Below are positions 1-6,013 of a stretch of 8,137 nucleotides of DNA, one piece after another. This stretch comes from Thermoplasmata archaeon. Its GTDB lineage: Archaea; Thermoplasmatota; Thermoplasmata; Thermoplasmatales; Thermoplasmataceae. The first letter of the stretch is position 1, and each line of letters begins with the position of its first letter. The position numbers were made by a program, and so were the translations under genes. The stretch lies in the NCBI GenBank assembly GCA_021806355.1, contig JAJZXT010000130.1, positions 1 through 8,137 of the forward strand, written 5' to 3'. Below the pieces are notes generated by a model that worked only from the letters and a program-made list of their open reading frames with translations, had not been told where the DNA came from and ran no database searches.

Positions 1-112
1 CGCCAGGGCTCCGCGATGGGTTCTCGCAAAACTGTCATGACAGTGAGGGATGAAGGCGAAAACGGAGCAAAAGTGAGAACCCCACATGATTTAGCTGTAA
101 GAGTATGACAGT
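1..112 (+). mobile_element. probable decayed right end of an IS200/IS605-type element (tnpB 3' tail)
   Basis: Frame 1 is open from the window edge to a TGA at 106-108 and encodes a short polar tail with no recognisable domain. The DNA from about 75 to 112 (an ACCCCACA block, then GATTTAGCTGT, then TATGACAG) resembles the hairpin and terminal bases seen at right ends of many archaeal IS200/IS605 elements, where the tnpB stop codon lies inside the subterminal hairpin. The stem is poor here (ACA at 84-86 against TGT at 96-98), which suggests decay. A perfect 12-bp palindrome, CTGTCATGACAG, lies at 32-43. The assignment rests on remembered end architecture and not on protein motifs, so it is tentative. 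The rest of the element would lie outside the window to the left. Confidence 0.33.
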
Positions 113-131
113 AGGTTCAGATGGAATATGT

Positions 132-1499
132 TCAATCGCTTCGGCTGAACCTGGTAAAAATCTCCTCCATATCAGACAGATCTGTTAGAATCAGCTCTTC
201 TTCATGCGTCTTGTTTCTGAAACTTCTTGCAACTATCTGATAAGAAATTTTTCCAACTTTCTTGCCTTGCAGGAACTTTTCTGATTTTCTTTTCAGGTCG
301 GGTAATATTCTGGTATGATCAACCCTATCCTTCCATTTACATTCACAGAAAACAATTTCGTCATTTTTTTGCGAAATGGCGACAACATCGATTTCAGTAT
401 CCTTGTACCACCATGTGCCAATCCTGAAAGTTGGATAAAGGAATTTGAATAGCTCATTCCGTACGAATTTTTCAAAGATCCTTCCAAAATAGGCAGGGTA
501 ATCGAAGGCTAACTGATTACTTCCCCGTTCAATAAATTCCCTGTTTAAAAAAACATAATTGAACCAGAATTGCATCATGCTGTCAGTCAGTTCATAATGG
601 CCTGCCCCTTTTCTGTCATCAATTGGCGTGGCTTTAGAGATGAACATTAATTTCATGAGATTCTCAAGATATGGATACAGTCGCTTGCTTTCCATTCCGA
701 TGTATCCGGCTATTTCAGATGGTTTGTTCTTTCCAAATGAAATGGCATTCAATATGGAAAAATATGTGTTGTATTCCCTGAATTCCTGTGCCAGAATGAA
801 GTAGGGTTCTCTGTAGAAATATCCATTTGCATCTCCAAATTCTCTCTCCACAAAGTTGTGATAATCGACGTATCCGGATGCTCTTCTCAAGTATTCCGGT
901 ATACCGCCTATGGTCATGTAAAGTAATAATTTCTCCTCAAATGACATGTTCAAGAACTTCATGGCGTTATTGAAATCGAAAGGGGCCAAGAGCATATCAC
1001 GCGTCCGCCTTCCGTATAATGGAGAGGAATATGAGAGCACTTCGTCTCGCATCATTCCCAGATTCGATCCACAGAGCACAAGGAAAACATTTGTTTTGCT
1101 GAGAAAAGTATCCCATAATCTTTGTAACCCTGTCAAAATGCTTCTGCCATTTTTTATCAGGTACGTAAATTCATCCAATACAATGAAGAATCTCTTTCCG
1201 GGATCAATTACTTTAGGTAAGTATTGAAAAAGTCCTTCCCATTCATTGATCGTGGCATTCTGCAGGAACTCATCGTGAAAAAATTCAGCAAGATATTTTC
1301 GCAGATCATCAACCTGCAATTTATAATACACATCCTCAGATATATAAAAGACTCCGTTCTTATCACTGAAAAATTCAGAAAGCAAAGTTGTTTTGCCTAT
1401 TCTCCTTCTTCCATAGAGTATGATTAGCTTTGCTCCAGGCGAAGACCATTCATCAGCTAGAATCCTCAGTTCCGGTTTTCGGCCAATAAACCTAATCAT
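132..1499 (-). CDS. archaeal AAA-family ATPase with C-terminal DUF234/PD-(D/E)XK-like domain
   Basis: A 455-residue STAND-like archaeal ATPase of the ATPase_2/DUF234 class. Walker A is G30-RRRIGKTT (K36), Walker B is FFIVLDE (D109, E110), the sensor region is LCGSN at 142-146, a GRR lies at 163-165, and the family signature GGIPEYL lies near 198-204. A winged-helix region spans about 245-290. The C-terminus looks like a PD-(D/E)XK fold: E343 in FEKFVR, D371 in EIDVV, and E386-x-K388 in CECKW, so the putative nuclease residues are present. The cellular role of this family is not established; members are abundant in archaeal accessory regions and are often linked to defence or mobile DNA. The start is supported by a TATA-like TTTAAA about 28 bp upstream, which fits a leaderless transcript. 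A broken paralogue lies at 4789-5092. Confidence 0.9.
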   Translation of the reverse strand: MIRFIGRKPELRILADEWSSPGAKLIILYGRRRIGKTTLLSEFFSDKNGVFYISEDVYYKLQVDDLRKYLAEFFHDEFLQNATINEWEGLFQYLPKVIDPGKRFFIVLDEFTYLIKNGRSILTGLQRLWDTFLSKTNVFLVLCGSNLGMMRDEVLSYSSPLYGRRTRDMLLAPFDFNNAMKFLNMSFEEKLLLYMTIGGIPEYLRRASGYVDYHNFVEREFGDANGYFYREPYFILAQEFREYNTYFSILNAISFGKNKPSEIAGYIGMESKRLYPYLENLMKLMFISKATPIDDRKGAGHYELTDSMMQFWFNYVFLNREFIERGSNQLAFDYPAYFGRIFEKFVRNELFKFLYPTFRIGTWWYKDTEIDVVAISQKNDEIVFCECKWKDRVDHTRILPDLKRKSEKFLQGKKVGKISYQIVARSFRNKTHEEELILTDLSDMEEIFTRFSRSD

Positions 1500-1505
1500 G
1501 TTTAG

Positions 1506-1532
1506 TCCTAATGGAGATTAGGAGTTTAAATG
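1506..1532 (-). promoter_or_regulatory. TATA-like box plus palindromic operator for the DUF234 ATPase gene
   Basis: Reading toward the minus-strand gene, TTTAAA (1525-1530) is centred about 28 bp before the ATG at 1499. Between it and the start lies a perfect inverted repeat CCTAAT-N4-ATTAGG (1507-1522), extendable by one base pair on each side. This is where a repressor would block the archaeal transcription start. A further ATTAGG occurs as codons 2-3 of the gene. The same palindrome, with a different 4-base loop, is kept at 5100-5115 upstream of the broken paralogue. Regulation is inferred; which protein binds is unknown, although the winged helix of the ATPase itself is a candidate. Confidence 0.6.
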
Positions 1533-1857
1533 TTTGGATCAGGTATCTGTTTCTTTTTCCTACAGAAACCTGTCTTCAGGTTGGAAATGGCCATTGATTT
1601 ACCATCCTTTTTGAAGGAATCGTGGCTGTAATTTTCTGTTGTTTTTTGTTATTGTCCCATACCGTTAGGACGTTCCGGCGGAAATTCATCACGAAGATGA
1701 AAGTCCTTTCTAGAGCCTGAAGTTACAGTCGTATGCCTGCCTACATTAATGCCGTTAAGTGGATACATTTATCATGAGTTGCTATGAAAATTTTGATAAA
1801 GATACCCCTTTGTTTTCATCTACGACGCCCTGGACTTCTGATGAATTCCGACATACA
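1533..1857. other. intergenic region without a supported gene
   Basis: No convincing coding region is seen on either strand. The first part (to about 1660) is the 5' flank of the DUF234 ATPase and aligns with 5116-5260, most clearly at 1578-1620. A 37-codon minus-strand ORF starting with ATG near 1706 and ending near 1593 passes through that block, but its counterpart at 5100-5260 carries stops, so it is not called as a gene. A 7-bp inverted repeat, TTTATCA at 1768-1774 and TGATAAA at 1794-1800, lies in the second part. No tRNA or other RNA fold was recognised. Confidence 0.5.
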
Positions 1858-1936
1858 ATTTAGCAAAAATTATTGCTTTAGGGCTGTTTTCAAATGCCAG
1901 GAATTCATAAACTATTTATCACATAATTTGCTAAAT
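1841..1936 (+). promoter_or_regulatory. interleaved inverted repeats around the promoter of the ergothioneine cassette
   Basis: Two inverted repeats interlock in the order A-B-A'-B'. ATGAATTCC (1841-1849) is the exact reverse complement of GGAATTCAT (1900-1908). ATTTAGCAAA (1858-1867) is the exact reverse complement of TTTGCTAAAT (1927-1936). A further AGCAA...TTGCT pair sits within 1862-1877, giving three half-sites of the B type. The distal B' copy ends five bases before the ATG at 1942, and the A' copy abuts the TATA-like box. The arrangement fits multi-site binding by a dimeric regulator better than an RNA hairpin, because the arms interleave. This is inference from base pattern only. Confidence 0.45.
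1909..1920 (+). promoter_or_regulatory. TATA-like box for the DUF427-egtB-egtD transcript
   Basis: AAACTATTTATC is AT-rich and centred about 27-28 bp upstream of the ATG at 1942. No purine-rich ribosome binding site is seen between them, which fits a leaderless archaeal transcript starting at or next to the ATG. This position also favours the ATG at 1942 over the TTG one codon upstream. Confidence 0.5.
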
Positions 1937-1941
1937 GATTG

Positions 1942-2331
1942 ATGGAATCAACAGATGGGAATGAAATTGTGATAGATTACGGGCAGCGCAATCATCCCAT
2001 AAAGGTAGTAAAGGTTGACAAAACATTAACTGTCAAAGTAAAAGGCCAGAATATCCTCAAGACCAGGAATGCATATCTTCTTGATGAGCACGGCCATAAA
2101 CCTGTGTATTACTTCCCAATCAGCGATATTAACCGAGAGTTTCTCAGGGGAACTTCCACGGTGTCAGAATGCCCTTATAAGGGCAGAGCCCATTATTATT
2201 CACTTGTGGTTGGCGGCATGGAACTGAAGGATTCGGTCTGGCGCTATTCCGAGCCTTCCAAAGAGTTCACAGCTATCAGGGATTATATAGCATTCTATGG
2301 CAATTCCATTGATAACATAGAGGAATCATGA
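1942..2331 (+). CDS. DUF427 family protein
   Basis: A 129-residue protein that fits the DUF427 family (sometimes named NTP_transf_9; biochemical function not established). Visible family signatures are YYFPISDI at about 56-63, CPYKGRAHYYS at 77-87 with C77, K80 and G81, VWRYSEP at 99-105, and the closing IRDYIAFY at 112-119. Its length is typical for a single-domain member. No signal peptide or membrane segment is seen, so it is probably cytoplasmic. The ATG at 1942 is preferred over the TTG at 1939 because of TATA spacing. It is the first gene of a plus-strand run ending in egtB and egtD, with 99 bp before egtB. A role connected to ergothioneine or thiol metabolism is possible from position alone and is unproven. 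Confidence 0.85.
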   Translation: MESTDGNEIVIDYGQRNHPIKVVKVDKTLTVKVKGQNILKTRNAYLLDEHGHKPVYYFPISDINREFLRGTSTVSECPYKGRAHYYSLVVGGMELKDSVWRYSEPSKEFTAIRDYIAFYGNSIDNIEES

Positions 2332-2453
2332 TGCAATCAGAGTACACGCATGGTTTTGCATCGGAAGATTCGGTAGAATGTCAAAGCAATGGGAAATACA
2401 GGCGATATATTATACATGTGAAGGTGAAGAATGAAACCAGATCAATCCGTTGA
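2328..2453 (+). CDS. possible 41-residue small ORF between DUF427 gene and egtB
   Basis: Tandem ATG codons at 2328 and 2331 overlap the DUF427 stop codon (ATGA junction), and the frame stays open to a TGA at 2451-2453, about 20 bp inside egtB. The product would be a 41-residue basic-tailed peptide with no recognised motif (it ends ...VKNETRSIR). The coupled start and the otherwise unexplained 99-bp gap speak for it. Against it are the lack of any family and the AT-rich stretch GATATATTATAC (2404-2415), which could instead be a secondary promoter for egtB. Low confidence. Confidence 0.22.
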   Translation: MMQSEYTHGFASEDSVECQSNGKYRRYIIHVKVKNETRSIR

Positions 2454-3708
2454 CAATAGAGAGGAAACGAAGCTTCTGTTATCATTTAATGAGACCAGGT
2501 CAAAGACACTTGAACTCTGCAGGCCACTCAGCAGGGATGATTACATGGTGCAGGCCACCCCTGAAACGAGCCCTCCTAAATGGCACCTCGGCCACACAAC
2601 ATGGTTCTTTGAGAATTTTATACTGAAGCCTTTCCATAAGGATTACAGGCCATTTGATGAGAAGTATATGTATCTGTTCAACTCGTATTATGAGACCGTA
2701 GGAGAGTTTCTCCCGAAACCCTTGAGATCAACAATTTCCAGGCCGGATCTTGATGATGTACTGAACTACAGGTCGCATGTTAACGAAGCCATGTCAGATC
2801 TCGTTGGAAATCTTAAGGGCAAGGATATGCAGGAGGTGAAAGCGCGAATGAATCTTGGAATAAACCACGAACAGCAGCACCAGGAGCTGCTCTTGATGGA
2901 TATAAAGATGAATTATTATGTGTCACCGTACCTGCCTGCATATACTAAGCCAGCTAAAAAAAGGAAGGCTGAACTGCAGGCTTCCGGTTGGCTATCATAC
3001 GGCGAGTCCATTGCAACGGTGGGCTATGATGGGCAAGGATTCTGCTTTGACAACGAGTTGCCCATGCACCATGAACTGATTCCCAGATTCAATATGAGCA
3101 ACAGACTTGTTACCAATGGGGAGTATATGGAATTTATTCAGGATGAAGGATACGCACGGCCTGAACTGTGGCTTTCAGACGGCTGGATTGCAAAGCGCAA
3201 AAATAACTGGGCAGCTCCCCTTTACTGGGGCAACAGCGACGGTGAATTTTATTACTTCACCCTCTCCGGAAGAAGAAAGGTTGATCCAAACGAACCTGTA
3301 GTGCATGTATCCTATTATGAAGCTGATGCGTACGCTCGATGGGCAGGTTTCAGACTGCCAACAGAATTCCAGTGGGAATATGCCATGAGGACTACGGAGC
3401 TGAACCATCAGGGAAACACTCTTGAGAGTGGGATTTACCATCCGGATGTTCAGCCGGTTGAGAAAACAGAGATTGCCGGGCCAGGCGGCGTCTGGGAATG
3501 GACTTCAAGTGCATATTCTCCATATCCCGGATTCAGACCGCTTCCCGGGTCCATAGGAGAATATAATGGAAAATTTATGGCAAACCAGATTGTTCTTCGC
3601 GGAACAAGCTGCGTTACTCCAGATGGGCATTCCAGGCTCTCTTACCGCAACTTTTACCATCCGGAGGATCGCTGGCAGTTCGCAGGCTTCAGGTTATGCA
3701 GGGAATGA
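2431..3708 (+). CDS. egtB: EgtB, hercynine oxygenase (sulfoxide synthase) of ergothioneine synthesis
   Basis: A 425-residue non-heme iron enzyme that joins hercynine to a thiol donor as a sulfoxide, using O2. An N-terminal DinB-like helical domain (about 15-165) carries the iron ligands: H52 in KWHLGHTTWFFE, and H146 and H150 in HEQQHQE (HX3H). A C-terminal formylglycine-enzyme/sulfatase-modifying fold (about 190-425) includes GGVWEWTSSAYSPYPGF, VLRGTS and the closing RNFYHPEDRWQFAGFRL. LFNSYYETVG supplies a Tyr86-Tyr87 pair as in the Chloracidobacterium-type enzyme. The Asp/Arg pair that mycobacterial EgtB uses for gamma-glutamylcysteine aligns here with Y409 and D413, so cysteine or another donor is more likely. 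The length is normal for the family. GGTGA at 2423-2427 lies just before the ATG. egtD follows six bases after the stop. The product is expected to be cytoplasmic. Confidence 0.95.
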   Translation: MKPDQSVDNREETKLLLSFNETRSKTLELCRPLSRDDYMVQATPETSPPKWHLGHTTWFFENFILKPFHKDYRPFDEKYMYLFNSYYETVGEFLPKPLRSTISRPDLDDVLNYRSHVNEAMSDLVGNLKGKDMQEVKARMNLGINHEQQHQELLLMDIKMNYYVSPYLPAYTKPAKKRKAELQASGWLSYGESIATVGYDGQGFCFDNELPMHHELIPRFNMSNRLVTNGEYMEFIQDEGYARPELWLSDGWIAKRKNNWAAPLYWGNSDGEFYYFTLSGRRKVDPNEPVVHVSYYEADAYARWAGFRLPTEFQWEYAMRTTELNHQGNTLESGIYHPDVQPVEKTEIAGPGGVWEWTSSAYSPYPGFRPLPGSIGEYNGKFMANQIVLRGTSCVTPDGHSRLSYRNFYHPEDRWQFAGFRLCRE

Positions 3709-3714
3709 TGCCAG

Positions 3715-4671
3715 TTGCAGGGAAGCAATGAAATAATAGATATGAAACCAAAACTTTCCGACTTCAGTGAGGAGGTTGTAAATGGTCTTCTTTCCATACC
3801 CAAAAAAATCAGTCCGAAGTTCTTTTACGATAACGAAGGATCGCAGATATTCGATGAAATCACGAAGTTGCCTGAATACTACCTCACAAGGGCCGAACTG
3901 GAGATACTTGAAACCCGGCGCACTGATATTGGCAGGGTCATAGGGGCGGACGCCACTGTTGTGGAACTCGGAAGCGGTAGCGGTCAGAAAGGACTCCTGC
4001 TCCTTAAGGGACTTATCAGACCTAAGGAATTGGTATTTGTTGATATCTCCATTGAGGCGCTCAGGAATGCCGTTAAGCTGGTTCACACTTATTTTCCGCA
4101 TATAGCCGTGAAGGGAATATGCGCAGATTACACCAGCACAGACGTGATGGGGCAGATGGATATCCCTGGAAGAAAGGGGATAGTATTTCTTGGGTCCACA
4201 ATAGGCAACATGGAACCTGAAGAAGCAAGGGGCTTCATTTCAGGATGCAGAAGACTTCTTTCGGATGGCGAAACTCTCACCATAGGTGTGGACCTTAAGA
4301 AGGATAAGGAGACACTGGAAAGGGCATACAACGACAGTAAAGGAGTCACAGCAAGATTCAACCTAAACTTAATTTCACGGATTAACAGGGAGCTGGGTGC
4401 TGGAATTCCGGGAGACGCATTCATCCACAAGGCCTTTTACAATGAGAGCAGGGGAAGAATAGAGATGCATCTGCAGAGCACAAGAACGCAGACATTTCTT
4501 ATTGCAGGCAATGAAATCAACTTTGAGAAAGGTGAGACAATACACACAGAAAACTCCTACAAATACTCAATTGATGAATTTTCAGGAATGCTTAAGGATG
4601 GAGGATTCAACCGGATCACATTGTGGCAGGATTCAGGGCAGAGATATGCCCTCTTTACAGCTACTATTTGA
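3715..4671 (+). CDS. egtD: EgtD, L-histidine N-alpha-methyltransferase
   Basis: A SAM-dependent enzyme that trimethylates histidine to hercynine, the substrate of EgtB. Counting from the TTG start it has 318 residues. The family signature FFYDNEGSQIFDEITKLPEYYLTRAE spans 36-61, shown here only in outline: FYD at 37-39 and LPEYY at 52-56. The SAM loop is ELGSGSG (84-90), followed by FVD (108-110). Histidine-site residues are retained: N165 in GSTIGN, Y205, and E279 and S281 in HTENSYKYS, matching E282 and S284 of the mycobacterial enzyme. The fold is complete and no key residue is missing. The start is uncertain: TTG at 3715 is the most upstream possible codon, while ATG at 3742 gives 309 residues and still keeps the whole domain. 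The six-base gap after egtB indicates co-transcription. Confidence 0.95.
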   Translation: MQGSNEIIDMKPKLSDFSEEVVNGLLSIPKKISPKFFYDNEGSQIFDEITKLPEYYLTRAELEILETRRTDIGRVIGADATVVELGSGSGQKGLLLLKGLIRPKELVFVDISIEALRNAVKLVHTYFPHIAVKGICADYTSTDVMGQMDIPGRKGIVFLGSTIGNMEPEEARGFISGCRRLLSDGETLTIGVDLKKDKETLERAYNDSKGVTARFNLNLISRINRELGAGIPGDAFIHKAFYNESRGRIEMHLQSTRTQTFLIAGNEINFEKGETIHTENSYKYSIDEFSGMLKDGGFNRITLWQDSGQRYALFTATI

Positions 4672-4788
4672 TAAATGCTGTTCTGAGTTTCTGGAAGCTT
4701 GTCTCTGGAATTCTATATGCAACATTCAGTGAATCGTAATTGTTTCAAGTTCTTTACCTATCCTCCTGGGAAAAAAGGTAGTCAGTAA
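4672..4788. other. short gap after egtD, with a weak hairpin at its edge
   Basis: No gene is supported here. AGTAAT-CAGGT-ATTACT at 4784-4800 forms a 6-bp stem with a 5-base loop, at the boundary with the decayed ATPase copy. It might assist termination, but no clear T-tract follows on the plus strand, so a terminator is not called. A plus-strand reading frame running from inside egtD into this gap is an out-of-frame shadow. Confidence 0.4.
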
Positions 4789-5092
4789 TCAGGTATTACT
4801 CCATGCAGAAATGTTCAAGGGGTCCAAATCTCTTGCTACCATTTGTGTTATCTGAAAAATAAGGTATGATTCCTTTAAAGATGATTTTTGGTTAAAATTA
4901 TTGCGGCACTTGTAAGAGTATATTATGTGGCTATCTAACATAGTTCATCGTACTGCTCCGGTAAGATTAAGACGGCAAAGTAATTTTGCCCATTCTCCTT
5001 ATTTAACAATGTGTAATGAGCTTAGTTCCAGACCAAGACCGTTCTTCAAATAGAATATTAAGTTCCGGTTCTCTGTCAATACACCTAAGCAT
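4789..5092 (-). pseudogene. truncated, frameshifted paralogue of the DUF234-type ATPase
   Basis: From the ATG at 5092, codons 1-41 align without gaps to the intact ATPase at 132-1499. About 22 of 41 residues match, including R-x-PEL-x-IL near the start and the Walker A region, now RRMGKITLPS. Codon 30, the first Gly of Walker A, is TAA (5003-5005) and codon 42 is TAA (4967-4969). After a frameshift, a 50-codon frame from 4941 to 4789 continues with a stretch resembling the post-Walker-A region of the same family: Tyr, then SLK about 14 residues later, Phe, and Trp near the end. Everything downstream, including Walker B and the nuclease-like tail, is gone. This is a 5' remnant of a duplicated or independently acquired relative; identity is low enough that the copies are old. 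Confidence 0.8.
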
Positions 5093-5260
5093 GATTCGCC
5101 CTAATTCAAATTAGGAGTATGAATACCTGGTTTAGGTAAATGTATCCTTACAGCTGCTATAACTTATCATTCTGGTTTCTGGTGGGAATGGCCAATGAAA
5201 TGCTATCCATTTTGAAGGATCAGAGGCCCTTCGCGTTCAATTTTGGCTTATGTTCCTTAT
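5093..5260 (-). repeat. diverged copy of the ATPase 5' flank (partner at 1500-1660)
   Basis: The DNA upstream of the broken ATPase aligns with the DNA upstream of the intact one. Shared segments are the palindrome (5100-5115 with 1507-1522), ATTAGGAGT just beyond it, and a stronger block at 5178-5220 with 1578-1620, which shares AATGGCCA and TTTTGAAGGA. Small indels total about 8 bp. The two regions are in the same orientation relative to their genes, so a whole 5' gene-plus-promoter unit was duplicated or shared. A plus-strand frame running 5140-5370 crosses this flank and the 3' end of the MNT gene and is treated as spurious. Confidence 0.6.
5100..5115 (-). promoter_or_regulatory. relic operator palindrome of the broken ATPase copy
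   Basis: CCTAAT-TCAA-ATTAGG is a perfect inverted repeat eight bases upstream of the dead ATG, at the same distance from the start as the palindrome of the intact gene (CCTAAT-GGAG-ATTAGG). The arms are identical and the loop differs completely, so the arms appear to have been under selection. The TATA-like box of this copy is degraded. Confidence 0.55.
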
Positions 5261-5298
5261 TGTACAGGTTTCCGATTGAGATTCTATACAAATTTGAA

Positions 5299-5619
5299 CT
5301 AAATCTCCTTATACACATCAATAAAGAGAAGATACCATTCCTCAAACTGTTCCAGAGTAATTATATGTAATTCTATTGGAGCGTCAATAGATCTCCAAAC
5401 TGCCAATGTGATGCTATCCTTGAACGCCATATCGCTTGGTATCACTATGATGTCGATGTCACTGCCCGCACTATAATCTCCCCGTAAGACTGACCCAAAG
5501 AAAATAACCCTGGCCTTCGGATCTATTTCATCAACCAGTGACTTGACTTCCTTAAGGACTGCTTGATAATTTCTAAGTTTATCCAGCCTTGTCAACTCAT
5601 AATCCTGAGAAATACCCAT
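5299..5619 (-). CDS. MNT-type minimal nucleotidyltransferase (antitoxin of HEPN/MNT pair)
   Basis: A 106-residue minimal nucleotidyltransferase of the polymerase-beta fold. The active-site pattern FFGSVLRGDYSAGSDIDI lies at about 40-57, with G42-S43 and the metal-binding pair D54-x-D56. The third acidic position is probably E83 in PIELHI instead of Asp. In characterised MntA/HepT pairs the nucleotidyltransferase neutralises the HEPN toxin by adding AMP to it; the same role is inferred here. The start at 5619 is chosen because GGAGG lies nine bases upstream. Starts at 5628 and 5658 are possible but would place the binding site against or inside the coding region. The gene overlaps the 3' end of the HEPN gene by 23 bp, so the two are surely co-expressed. 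Confidence 0.88.
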   Translation of the reverse strand: MGISQDYELTRLDKLRNYQAVLKEVKSLVDEIDPKARVIFFGSVLRGDYSAGSDIDIIVIPSDMAFKDSITLAVWRSIDAPIELHIITLEQFEEWYLLFIDVYKEI

Positions 5620-5983
5620 CAAAAACATCCTCCACGAACCTAAGAAGTGGTACAGCATCCTCTTTTAATGCTCTCACTGGAAAATATCGAGAACTTATAT
5701 ATGCATCATCCGGTCTGGCTAATTTAAGAATGTTATGTTCATTATTGACCAGGTCGTTCAGCTCTTTCTTGTGCTTAACTAGCATTCTTATTAGCTCTCT
5801 GAGCGAGTGAGTTCTTGGATAGGAGCCGTTCAGTTTTAGAGCATAATATTTCAACAGCAATTCGCAGTGCTGATGAATCGCAATCATTGACAGGTCCCAT
5901 TTCCCCTCTTGAACCAAACGCTTTGCTTCGGTGAGATAATCAGAACTTTTCTCCCTCAATATTTCAATGTCAGAAGCGGGCAT
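5597..5983 (-). CDS. HEPN domain protein (probable toxin partner of MNT)
   Basis: A 128-residue all-helical HEPN protein of the PF05168-like type. Signatures are the amphipathic helices at about 8-50 (DYLTEAKRLVQEGKWDLSMI, then HQHCELLLKYYALKL), YPRTHSLREL at 55-64, and DDAYISSRYFP at 92-102. HEPN proteins paired with MNT enzymes are often toxins acting on RNA. The usual RX4-6H catalytic motif is not evident: the only close R/H pair is R57-T58-H59. It may therefore be an inactive or diverged HEPN, or use other residues. The ATG at 5983 has an AT-rich TTAATAAAAT about 29 bp upstream, compatible with its own leaderless promoter, but it also lies only 30 bp after the small ORF ending at 6014. 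It precedes and overlaps the MNT gene. Confidence 0.88.
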   Translation of the reverse strand: MPASDIEILREKSSDYLTEAKRLVQEGKWDLSMIAIHQHCELLLKYYALKLNGSYPRTHSLRELIRMLVKHKKELNDLVNNEHNILKLARPDDAYISSRYFPVRALKEDAVPLLRFVEDVFDGYFSGL

Positions 5984-6013
5984 CTATAAGCTGTTATAAT
6001 GTTTATCATTTTA

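Noticed and set aside
946..1427. Two plus-strand frames opposite the left ATPase
   Set aside because: They are antisense to conserved ATPase motifs, have no recognisable domains and no promoter of their own.
1593..1706. 37-codon minus-strand ORF upstream of the left ATPase
   Set aside because: It covers a DNA block conserved with 5178-5220, but the other copy has stops in the matching frame; kept as a finding about the block, not as a gene.
3694..4101. 135-residue minus-strand frame opposite egtD
   Set aside because: It lies antisense to the well-conserved EgtD start and SAM-binding region, and its composition is that of a shadow frame.
4502..4732. Plus-strand 76-residue frame at the end of egtD
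   Set aside because: It is out of frame with the conserved EgtD C-terminus (the HTENSYKYS region), so it is a shadow.
4672..4960. tRNA or other structured RNA gene after egtD
   Set aside because: No cloverleaf, T-loop consensus or CCA-adjacent stem is seen; most of this DNA is explained by the decayed ATPase copy.
5140..5370. 76-residue plus-strand frame
   Set aside because: It overlaps the decayed ATPase flank and the antisense strand of the MNT gene; there is no family signature, and the corresponding frame in the partner region at 1540-1640 stops early.
5589..5810. Plus-strand 73-residue frame opposite HEPN
   Set aside because: It is antisense to the HEPN coding region and low in complexity (Ser/Leu-rich).
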